A stretch of 15,018 bases of DNA from Rhizobium sp. Q54 (GTDB lineage: Bacteria; Bacteroidota; Bacteroidia; Flavobacteriales; Flavobacteriaceae). The position numbers were made by a program, and so were the translations under genes. Shown here piece after piece: positions 1-6,242 of the stretch (within the stretch, counting starts at the first letter, position 1; every line of letters begins with the position of its first letter). The notes below the pieces were generated by a model. The model saw only the letters and a list, made by a program, of their open reading frames with translations, searched no databases and had not been told where the DNA came from. The stretch lies in contig CALPLL020000021.1 in NCBI GenBank assembly GCA_943324395.2, positions 1-15,018 on the forward strand. The letters are read 5' to 3'.

Positions 1-40
1 AGTTACAAAGTAAAATACTAAAACAGCTTTAAATAGAAAG

Positions 41-84
41 TCAAATTTATTTTCAAATTTTCAAATTGCCACATTTTCAAATTT
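41..84. repeat. Degenerate short repeat (TCAAATT) upstream of lysS
   Basis: The heptamer TCAAATT occurs four times in 43 bases (starting at 41, 53, 61 and 77), joined by T-rich spacers. The third copy overlaps the TTG of the candidate lysS promoter. It may be simple AT-rich sequence or a local binding array; nothing here decides between them. Confidence 0.4.
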
Positions 85-95
85 AACTATCTTTG
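66..95 (+). promoter_or_regulatory. Bacteroidetes-type promoter of lysS
   Basis: A TTG at 66-68 (-33 element) is followed after 19 bp by TATCTTTG at 88-95, a full match to the TAnnTTTG -7 consensus of Bacteroidetes. Transcription would start near base 100, giving a leader of about 17 nt before the ATG at 117. Confidence 0.6.
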
Positions 96-116
96 CAATC
101 TTAAAAACAGATCACA

Positions 117-1826
117 ATGGCATTATCCGAGCAAGAAATACTTCGTAGAGAAGCACTTCAAGAATTACGCAATTTGGGAATAAACCCTTATCCAGCTGAA
201 GAATTTGTTACAACTGCTTTATCAAATGAAATTTTAGCAAATTTCGAAAAATTTGAAGGCAAAGAAGTCGTTTTAGCAGGTCGATTGATGGGAAAGAGAA
301 TCATGGGAAAGGCATCTTTTGCTGAACTTAAGGATTCTGAGGGACGAATTCAAATTTACATTTCAAGAGATGATATTTCTAACGATGAAGAAAAAACAAT
401 GTACAATGTGGTTTTCAAAAAATTACTTGATATTGGTGACTTTATTGGAATAAAAGGAACTGTTTTTAAGACTCAAGTAGGCGAGATTTCTATACATGTT
501 TATGGTTTAACCGTTTTATCTAAAGCATTAAAACCACTTCCGGTTGTAAAAACCGATGCTGATGGAAAAACACATGATGCATTTGCTGATCCTGAACAAA
601 GATACCGTCGTCGTTATGTAGATTTAACCGTAAACGACCATGTGAAAGAAACGTTTATTAAAAGAACAAAATTGTTCAACGCAATGCGTTCGTTTTTTAA
701 TGACCAAGGCTATTTGGAAGTTGAAACTCCAGTTCTACAACCTATTCCAGGTGGTGCTGCAGCTCGTCCGTTTATTACGCACCACAATTCATTAGATATT
801 CCATTGTATATGAGAATTGCAAATGAATTGTATTTGAAAAGATTGATTGTTGGAGGTTTTGAAGGGGTTTATGAGTTTTCGAAAAATTTCAGAAATGAAG
901 GAATGGACCGAACTCACAATCCTGAATTTACTGCCATGGAAATATATGTAGCCTACAAAGACTACAATTGGATGATGAAATTCACCGAAAACTTATTAGA
1001 ACACTGTGCCGTTGCAGTAAATGGAACTTCAGAAGCTACTTTTGGAGAGCATCAAGTTAACTTTAAGGCACCTTACGCAAGAGTGACAATGACCGATTCA
1101 ATCAAGCATTTTACAGGTTTTGATATTTCTGGGAAATCAGAAGCAGAATTATTTGAAGCTGCTAAAAGTATGGGAATTGACGTCGATTCGACAATGGGTA
1201 AAGGAAAATTAATTGATGAAATTTTTGGCGCTAAATGCGAAGGGAATTACATTCAGCCAACATTTATTACTGATTATCCAAAAGAAATGTCGCCACTTTG
1301 TAAAGCACACCGTGACAATCCCGAATTGACAGAACGTTTTGAATTGATGGTTTGCGGAAAAGAAGTTGCAAATGCTTATTCTGAATTGAACGATCCAATT
1401 GATCAAAGAGAGCGTTTTGAACACCAATTAAAATTAGCCGAAAAAGGAGACGACGAAGCTACAGAATTTATTGATGAGGATTTCCTTCGCGCATTGGAAT
1501 ACGGAATGCCTCCAACATCAGGTTTAGGAATTGGAATGGACCGTTTGATGATGTTTTTAACTAATAATTCTTCTATTCAAGAGGTTTTATTTTTTCCACA
1601 AATGCGCCCAGAGAAAAAGCAAGTTCAAATTGAACTTTTAGAGGAAGAAAAGTTGATAATTGACTTTTTGAAATCTAACAACAACAAAATGGATTTAGGA
1701 GTTTTGAAAGTAAAATCGGATTTAAGCGGAAAAAAATGGGATGCCGCAATGAAAGGCCTTTCAAAACATGGATTAATTAAAGTCTCCTTATTTGAAGACA
1801 GTAAAATAGTAGAATTAACAGTTTAA
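117..1826 (+). CDS. lysS: Lysyl-tRNA synthetase, class II
   Basis: Cytoplasmic enzyme that charges tRNA-Lys with lysine using ATP. The order is typical of class II LysRS: an N-terminal OB-fold tRNA anticodon-binding domain (about residues 50-135), then the class II catalytic core. Motif 2 is visible as FRNEGMDRTHNPEFT (258-272) and motif 3 as GLGIGMDRL (469-477). The usual family end, FPQMRP, falls at about 493-498, yet the protein continues to 569 residues. The extra 70 or so residues are charged and helical, and could form a small winged-helix-like domain; I believe related Bacteroidetes LysRS share this tail. The start is set by the ATG at 117, just behind a strong promoter. A terminator hairpin follows the stop directly, so the gene appears to be transcribed alone. 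Identification is secure; the function of the tail is not known to me. Confidence 0.97.
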   Translation: MALSEQEILRREALQELRNLGINPYPAEEFVTTALSNEILANFEKFEGKEVVLAGRLMGKRIMGKASFAELKDSEGRIQIYISRDDISNDEEKTMYNVVFKKLLDIGDFIGIKGTVFKTQVGEISIHVYGLTVLSKALKPLPVVKTDADGKTHDAFADPEQRYRRRYVDLTVNDHVKETFIKRTKLFNAMRSFFNDQGYLEVETPVLQPIPGGAAARPFITHHNSLDIPLYMRIANELYLKRLIVGGFEGVYEFSKNFRNEGMDRTHNPEFTAMEIYVAYKDYNWMMKFTENLLEHCAVAVNGTSEATFGEHQVNFKAPYARVTMTDSIKHFTGFDISGKSEAELFEAAKSMGIDVDSTMGKGKLIDEIFGAKCEGNYIQPTFITDYPKEMSPLCKAHRDNPELTERFELMVCGKEVANAYSELNDPIDQRERFEHQLKLAEKGDDEATEFIDEDFLRALEYGMPPTSGLGIGMDRLMMFLTNNSSIQEVLFFPQMRPEKKQVQIELLEEEKLIIDFLKSNNNKMDLGVLKVKSDLSGKKWDAAMKGLSKHGLIKVSLFEDSKIVELTV

Positions 1827-1830
1827 TTAA

Positions 1831-1862
1831 AAAAGAGGGAATCAAATTGGTTCCCTTTTTAT
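1831..1862 (+). terminator. Rho-independent terminator of lysS
   Basis: Starting four bases after the lysS stop, GGGAATC (1837-1843) can pair with GGTTCCC (1849-1855), including one G-U pair, around a five-base loop. An A-run precedes the stem and a T-run follows it, as in an intrinsic terminator. Confidence 0.8.
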
Positions 1863-1946
1863 TTAAAATTATTTTAATTTTTGTTACAGCTTAAACCTTT
1901 TCAAATTAATAATGTCCAATGTCTATAACTCTAAAATTAAATTAAA

Positions 1947-2366
1947 ATGAAAAAATTAATTGTAGCTGCTTTATTAGTAGTAGGTTTATCAACATTTGCT
2001 CAAGTTGAGAATCAAGAAAAAGAAGGAAAAGAACCAATGGAAAAAATGTCTCCAGGTGAAAGAGCCGAGAAAGCCCTTAAAAGAATGACAAAAGAACTTA
2101 AATTGACTGATGCTCAACAAAAACAATTGAAAGTTATAATTGCGGAACAAGAAGCTAAAAGAGCAGACGTTAATTTTAAACCAAACAAAGAAGATCGTTT
2201 GGCGATAAATGAAAAAATAAGTAAAATTCTAACTCCAGAACAAAACTCAACTTGGGATAAAATTCAAGAGGAGAGAAAAGAGAAAATGAAAGAGAAAATG
2301 AAAGAAAAAAGAGAAGAAAGAAAGAATAAAAAAGAAGAAAAAGCCGAAAAAACTGAAGATAAATAA
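1947..2366 (+). CDS. Small exported Lys/Glu-rich protein, Spy/CpxP-like
   Basis: A 139-residue protein with a clear Sec signal peptide: Lys-Lys start, hydrophobic stretch at about 5-15, and a likely signal peptidase I site after STFAQ. It should therefore be periplasmic. The mature part holds two blocks resembling the LTxxQ repeats of the Spy/CpxP chaperone superfamily: LKLTDAQQKQL (about 51-61) and ILTPEQNSTW (about 95-104). The last 35 residues are almost only Lys, Glu, Arg and Met, with a repeated KEKMKEKM unit, and would form a highly charged single helix. No terminator is visible before the next exported-protein gene, though that gene has its own promoter. Family placement is by motif only; the role (periplasmic chaperone or stress protein) is inferred. 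No convincing promoter was seen upstream. Confidence 0.85.
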   Translation: MKKLIVAALLVVGLSTFAQVENQEKEGKEPMEKMSPGERAEKALKRMTKELKLTDAQQKQLKVIIAEQEAKRADVNFKPNKEDRLAINEKISKILTPEQNSTWDKIQEERKEKMKEKMKEKREERKNKKEEKAEKTEDK

Positions 2367-2378
2367 TTTTTTATTTTT

Positions 2379-2405
2379 TTGTTAAAGAAAATTAATTTAG
2401 ATTTG
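2379..2405 (+). promoter_or_regulatory. Promoter of the second small exported protein gene
   Basis: A TTG at 2379-2381 and TAGATTTG at 2398-2405 match the Bacteroidetes -33/-7 pattern. The 16 bp spacing is at the short end. The predicted start near 2410 leaves a leader of about 18 nt before the ATG at 2428. Confidence 0.5.
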
Positions 2406-2427
2406 AACTAAATTAAAATCAATTCTC

Positions 2428-2808
2428 ATGAAAAAAATAATAATTACATGTTTTTTAATGTTTGCTTTAAGTATAACTGCAAATGCTCAAAACAAGAAAA
2501 AAGGTACTACATCAGAAACTAAAGAAGTTGTAAAACTTACTCCAGCACAAGCAGGTGTTAAAGATGGAGCTGCAATTGCAGATTTTTTAGGACTTGACAA
2601 AAATTTAACTATTGCTTTTAGTTCATTATTTGAAATGAAACACGAAAAAATGCAAAGTCCTAGTGAAACTAACGAAAGTAAAAAAGAATTTTCAAGAATT
2701 GTAGCTTTAAAAATTGAAGCTACAATTGATTCTAATCAGCTTGAAAAATTAAAAGCAAATACTGCTCTTTACAATCAATTGTTGAGCACCGACGCTTTTG
2801 AAAAATAA
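2428..2808 (+). CDS. Small exported protein of unknown function
   Basis: A 126-residue protein with a typical signal peptide: MKKII start, hydrophobic stretch at 4-16, and cleavage expected after ANAQ around residue 21, so it is probably periplasmic. The mature protein starts with a short Lys/Thr-rich stretch and is then mostly helical. The segments LDKNLTIAFSSLFEMKHEKM (about 56-75) and a second helical block ending LYNQLLSTDAF (about 114-124) recall the helix-turn-helix layout of small Spy-like proteins such as its upstream neighbour, but the LTxxQ motif itself is not convincing. I cannot assign a function. It has its own promoter and ends in a strong palindromic terminator shared with the convergent hemL gene. 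Confidence 0.8.
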   Translation: MKKIIITCFLMFALSITANAQNKKKGTTSETKEVVKLTPAQAGVKDGAAIADFLGLDKNLTIAFSSLFEMKHEKMQSPSETNESKKEFSRIVALKIEATIDSNQLEKLKANTALYNQLLSTDAFEK

Positions 2809-2827
2809 TATCTTCTATTTATTGAAT

Positions 2828-2859
2828 AAAAAGGGCTTTCAATTGAAAGCCCTTTTTTT
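2828..2859. terminator. Bidirectional palindromic terminator (exported protein / hemL)
   Basis: A perfect palindrome with arms AAGGGCTTTCAA (2831-2842) and TTGAAAGCCCTT (2843-2854), flanked by an A-run on the left and a T-run on the right. It gives a hairpin with a U-tail on both strands, so it can end the plus-strand gene finishing at 2808 and the minus-strand hemL, whose stop codon touches it. The core CTTTCAATTGAAAG recurs in the terminator at 13411-13436. Confidence 0.9.
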
Positions 2860-4144
2860 ATAATTTTTTTGCAACTTTATCAATAGCGCTGATCGTAAAA
2901 TCTAAATCTTCATAGGTTAAGGCGTCAGAAATAAACCAAGTTTCGTAGGCCGAAGGCGCAATATAAATTCCTTCTTGTAATAAACCATGAAAGAATTTCT
3001 TAAAGGTTTCATTATCCCCATTTGATGCAGTTTGAAAATCAAAAACTGGATTAGGATCAAAATGAACCGAAATCATAGAACCAAGGCGGTTAATAGTAAA
3101 CGCAATACCATTGGCAGTAAGTGCTTTATGAATTCCCTTTTCTAAATAAATTGTTTTTTCTGAAAGTCTTTGAAACACTGAATTATCATTTTCTAAAGCA
3201 TTTAACATCGCCAATCCTGCAGCCATAGCTAAGGGATTTCCAGATAATGTTCCCGCTTGATAAACTGGTCCTAAAGGTGCTAAATAATTCATGATTTCTG
3301 CTCTTGCAGCAAATGCACCAACAGGTAATCCTCCTCCTATTACTTTTCCAAAGGTAACGATATCGGCTGTTACATTTAGCAATTCCTGTACCCCACCCCT
3401 AGCCATTCTAAAACCAGTCATTACTTCATCAAAAATTAATAAGATCTTGTTCTCATCGCAAATTTTTCGTAATGATTCTAGAAAACCTTCCTTTGGCGGA
3501 ATACAACCCATATTTCCTGCTACTGGCTCAATAATTATGGCCGCAATTTCACCTAAATTAGCCTCCACAAGTGCTTTAACACTTTCTATATCATTGTATT
3601 TTGCTAATAAAGTATCTTTTGCAGTTCCTTGAGTAACTCCAGGGCTATTTGGCGAACCGAAAGTTACCGCGCCACTTCCCGCTTGAATCAAAAAGGAATC
3701 GGAATGACCATGATAACAACCCGCAAATTTAATAATCTTATCTTTTTTGGTAAAACCACGAGCCAAACGAATTGCACTCATACATGCTTCTGTTCCAGAA
3801 TTTACAAATCGGATTTTATCAATTCCAGGAACCATTTTAATTGCTAGAGCGGCAATTTGAGTTTCCATTTCTGTAGGCATACCAAATGAAGTTCCCAGTT
3901 TTGCTTTCTCAATTACTGCATCAACAACTGGAGGAAAGGCATGACCTAAAATCATTGGTCCCCACGAATTAATGTAATCTATATATCGATTTCCATCTTC
4001 ATCAAAAACATAAGCTCCTTTTGCGCTTTTTGCAAATATAGGTGTCCCCCCAACAGCTTTAAAAGCTCTAACTGGTGAATTTACTCCTCCTGGAATTACT
4101 TTTTCTGCTTCTGCAAAAAGTGCGCTGCTTCTTTTGTATAACAT
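2858..4144 (-). CDS. hemL: Glutamate-1-semialdehyde 2,1-aminomutase
   Basis: A cytoplasmic PLP enzyme that converts glutamate-1-semialdehyde to 5-aminolevulinate, the last step of the C5 route into heme and other tetrapyrroles. The 428-residue length is normal for the family. Visible landmarks are the N-terminal [11 protein letters not shown] (18-28), the cofactor-phosphate region NSGTEA (115-120), the PLP-ring aspartate in [10 protein letters not shown] (D239), and the Schiff-base lysine K267 in [15 protein letters not shown]. It is the last gene of a minus-strand operon, starting 15 bases after the stop of the glucosaminidase lipoprotein gene. There is no functional link to that neighbour that I can see. 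Only hemL of the pathway is in the window. The start ATG at 4144 fits the conserved N-terminus. Confidence 0.97.
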   Translation of the reverse strand: MLYKRSSALFAEAEKVIPGGVNSPVRAFKAVGGTPIFAKSAKGAYVFDEDGNRYIDYINSWGPMILGHAFPPVVDAVIEKAKLGTSFGMPTEMETQIAALAIKMVPGIDKIRFVNSGTEACMSAIRLARGFTKKDKIIKFAGCYHGHSDSFLIQAGSGAVTFGSPNSPGVTQGTAKDTLLAKYNDIESVKALVEANLGEIAAIIIEPVAGNMGCIPPKEGFLESLRKICDENKILLIFDEVMTGFRMARGGVQELLNVTADIVTFGKVIGGGLPVGAFAARAEIMNYLAPLGPVYQAGTLSGNPLAMAAGLAMLNALENDNSVFQRLSEKTIYLEKGIHKALTANGIAFTINRLGSMISVHFDPNPVFDFQTASNGDNETFKKFFHGLLQEGIYIAPSAYETWFISDALTYEDLDFTISAIDKVAKKL

Positions 4145-4159
4145 TTTACTATCTTGAAA

Positions 4160-5035
4160 TTATTCTATAATTAACACCTGACCTACAGAAATAGTATTGT
4201 CGGGAATATTATTTTTTGCCTTTAAGTCATCAATTGAAATATTGAATTTTTTGGAAATTGAATACATCGTATCTCCTTTCACTATTTCATATTCCTTTTT
4301 CTTAACTACTGGCTGAGATATAGGTGCAACAGGAGCAACAGGAGCAACATACTCTTTTCCTAAAACCTCAGCATCATATTGATCCAAATGATATCTTTCA
4401 ATGATTCCAATTAATTTTTCAGGATATTTAGGATCTGTGGCATATCCGGCTGCTTTCAACCCTTTTGCCCATCCTTTATAATCATCTTTTTCCAATTTAA
4501 ATAATGGATCGTACCATTTTCTACTTTTTAGAAATAATGCATGATCATTATACGATTCACTCGCTTGATTGTATTTTCTAAAACATTCTTGAGCAGCATC
4601 GTCGTCATATTTTACAGAAGGTCCATTCCAATCTTGATGGCATTTAATCCCAAAATGATTATTTGCAATAGCACTTAAAGGACCAGTTCCAGCACCCGAT
4701 TCTAAAATTCCTTGCCCAAGGCAAATGCTAGAAGGAATTCCATATTGAACCATATTGTTTTTTGCAATTGCTTTGTAGGAATCTATGTAAGCCAATACCA
4801 TTTCTGTGGTAACTTTAACTCTAGTTGTCGCTTCTAAAATTTCAGTTTTAGGCTCGGCTGTTTTAATTGTATCAATTGAAATCACTATAGGATTGGTGTT
4901 TTCAATTGGTTTAACTACTTCCACTTTGGTTGGCGGTTTGTAATTTTTGGGTCTTGTAGTTTGAATTACAACTTTTCTTGAAGTACAGCTCGCTGCAAAT
5001 AAAACGATTAATAGTAAGATAATTTTTCTGATCAT
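4160..5035 (-). CDS. Lipoprotein with glucosaminidase and LysM domains (peptidoglycan hydrolase)
   Basis: A 291-residue cell-wall enzyme. The N-terminus is a lipoprotein signal (hydrophobic 5-13, lipobox AASC, lipidated C17), so it is membrane-anchored. A Pro/Thr/Lys-rich linker (18-70) leads to a mannosyl-glycoprotein endo-beta-N-acetylglucosaminidase-type domain (about 75-220). This carries the catalytic-glutamate motif QGILESGAG (E112), followed by NNHFGIKC and the family's closing stretch AAGYATDPKYPEKL (195-208). A short VAP-VAP-VAP linker (230-239) joins it to one C-terminal LysM peptidoglycan-binding motif (about 249-290, beginning YEIVKGDTMYSISKKF). It should cut the glycan strand between GlcNAc and MurNAc; the exact bond is inferred from the family. 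Its ATG overlaps the stop of the upstream gene (ATGA), so the two are translationally coupled, and hemL follows after 15 bases. Confidence 0.92.
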   Translation of the reverse strand: MIRKIILLLIVLFAASCTSRKVVIQTTRPKNYKPPTKVEVVKPIENTNPIVISIDTIKTAEPKTEILEATTRVKVTTEMVLAYIDSYKAIAKNNMVQYGIPSSICLGQGILESGAGTGPLSAIANNHFGIKCHQDWNGPSVKYDDDAAQECFRKYNQASESYNDHALFLKSRKWYDPLFKLEKDDYKGWAKGLKAAGYATDPKYPEKLIGIIERYHLDQYDAEVLGKEYVAPVAPVAPISQPVVKKKEYEIVKGDTMYSISKKFNISIDDLKAKNNIPDNTISVGQVLIIE

Positions 5036-5931
5036 TGTGTTATTATTTGTTGTAAATTTTTCTTTTTTAAATAGACATTCATCCCTTTTATTCCTTGAAG
5101 TCCGCCGGTATGTATTGCCAATATATTAGCACCTTTGGGAAAATATCCTTTTTCAATTAAATCAATTATTCCAAATAGCATTTTTCCAGTATATATTGGA
5201 TCTAATGGAATAGTAGTTTGCTTATAAAAATCATTGATAAAACGAACTAATTCTTCATTTATTTTTCCATATCCTCCAAAATGATAATCGGTTACTAACT
5301 CCCAATTATTTTTCACGGCAAATTTACGAATATCATCCGACAAAAATTCACCTTTTAGAGACGAAAATCCAATTATTTTTTGATGTAAATGAGATGCATT
5401 AATTAATCCAGAAATTGTTCCGCCAGTTCCAATTGAACAACAAATATGTGAGAATCGCGAATCTTCCTCTGTGATTATTTCCTCACATCCTTTAACTGCC
5501 AGTGAATTAGCACCTCCCTCAGGAATTAAATAAAAATCGCCATATCTGTTTTTTAGATTTTCAATAAACAAATTGGTGGTTTTATTTTTATATTCTTCGC
5601 GAGATACAAATTGAAATTTCATGCCACATTCTTGGGCAAATAGTAACGTTGGATTTTCGGTAATATAAGATTCCAATTCATCACCTCGAATAATCCCTAT
5701 AGTTTCAAAGTTGTTATCCTTTCCGGCATAAGCTACAGCAGCAATATGATTTGAAAATGCGCCGCCAAAAGTGAGCAATTTGATTTTCTTTTCTTCTTTT
5801 GCTTTAAGCAAATTGTATTTTAATTTCCTAAATTTATTTCCAGATACAAAGGGATGAATCATATCTTCACGCTTTATATGTAAAGTAATTTCATTTGGAA
5901 ACTGAAACGATATTTGCTGGTTTATAACCAA
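5032..5931 (-). CDS. D-cysteine desulfhydrase / ACC deaminase-family PLP enzyme
   Basis: A fold-type II PLP enzyme of about 299 residues. The Schiff-base lysine lies in SGNKFRKLKYN, the ACC-deaminase serine position in GGAFSNH, and the PLP-phosphate loop is GTGGT. In true ACC deaminases a Glu follows the Tyr of the DPxY motif and a Leu follows His near the C-terminus (E295 and L322 in the literature numbering). Here the motifs read DPIYTGK and HTGG, both with Thr, which favours D-cysteine desulfhydrase (D-cysteine to pyruvate, sulfide and ammonia). No ATG lies near the N-terminus. The longest frame opens with TTG at 5964, but that codon lies inside the -7 promoter box at 5962-5969. I therefore choose the TTG at 5931, which gives a leader of about 25 nt and an N-terminus beginning LVINQQISF. 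It is the first gene of the operon with the glucosaminidase lipoprotein and hemL. Confidence 0.85.
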   Translation of the reverse strand: MVINQQISFQFPNEITLHIKREDMIHPFVSGNKFRKLKYNLLKAKEEKKIKLLTFGGAFSNHIAAVAYAGKDNNFETIGIIRGDELESYITENPTLLFAQECGMKFQFVSREEYKNKTTNLFIENLKNRYGDFYLIPEGGANSLAVKGCEEIITEEDSRFSHICCSIGTGGTISGLINASHLHQKIIGFSSLKGEFLSDDIRKFAVKNNWELVTDYHFGGYGKINEELVRFINDFYKQTTIPLDPIYTGKMLFGIIDLIEKGYFPKGANILAIHTGGLQGIKGMNVYLKKKNLQQIITQ

Positions 5932-5961
5932 AAATTCTATGCTATTTAAATTAAAGAAAAA

Positions 5962-5969
5962 CAAAGATA
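5962..5969 (-). promoter_or_regulatory. -7 box of the D-cysteine desulfhydrase/hemL operon
   Basis: CAAAGATA on the plus strand reads TATCTTTG on the minus strand, a full TAnnTTTG match. The -33 region is weak (TTAG rather than TTG near 5990). Transcription would start around 5955, downstream of the TTG at 5964, so that codon cannot be the start from this promoter. Confidence 0.55.
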
Positions 5970-6034
5970 ACTCTTATTATAAAATTAATTTCTAATAATA
6001 TCTTAACAAAAGAATACATTCATCATAAAGTTTA

Positions 6035-6042
6035 TAAATTTG
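6035..6042 (+). promoter_or_regulatory. -7 box upstream of the DUF5522-hutU unit
   Basis: TAAATTTG is a full TAnnTTTG match, only four bases before the ATG at 6047. If it is used, the transcript would begin at or within a few bases of the start codon, making the first gene nearly leaderless. No clear TTG sits at the right distance upstream. Confidence 0.45.
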
Positions 6043-6046
6043 TAAT

Positions 6047-6223
6047 ATGAAGCAATTGGATAATGATAAAAAATTAATTGAAGGAGAAGATTACTATTTT
6101 ACTCCTGAAGGTTATAAATGTTTTACAGAAAAACACCATTTAAACCGAGGCTATTGTTGTAAAAGTGGTTGTAAACATTGTCCCTACGGTTTTGATAAAA
6201 AAACAAACCAAATCAGAAAATAA
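6047..6223 (+). CDS. Small Cys-rich DUF5522-type protein upstream of hutU
   Basis: A 58-residue soluble protein. Its second half carries the compact cysteine motif GYCCKSGCKHCPYGF (36-49: C37, C38, C42, C45), preceded by YFTPEGYKCFTEKHHLNRGY, with a further Cys at 25. This matches the DUF5522 pattern as I know it (CC-x3-C-x2-CPY after a 'FTE-xH-xxRG' stretch). Four or five cysteines this close together suggest a bound zinc or iron-sulfur cluster, but no function is established. There is no signal peptide. The ATG at 6047 is the only Met codon in the frame, and the stop lies 19 bases before the hutU start, so the two are almost certainly cotranscribed. That context hints at a role linked to urocanate hydratase or to a metal/redox process; this is inference. 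Confidence 0.88.
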   Translation: MKQLDNDKKLIEGEDYYFTPEGYKCFTEKHHLNRGYCCKSGCKHCPYGFDKKTNQIRK

Positions 6224-6242
6224 GCTATAATAAATTCGAAAA

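Noticed and set aside
1209..1427. Minus-strand 72-codon frame inside lysS
   Set aside because: It is covered by the conserved LysRS catalytic core on the other strand.
3291..3847. Plus-strand open frames of 113 and 72 codons inside hemL
   Set aside because: They lie wholly inside the well-conserved minus-strand hemL gene, show no family motif and have no promoter; they are antisense shadows.
4321..4350. Short direct repeats (VAP-VAP-VAP coding) as a mobile or minisatellite element
   Set aside because: They encode a simple Pro/Ala linker between the glucosaminidase and LysM domains, a common feature of wall hydrolases.
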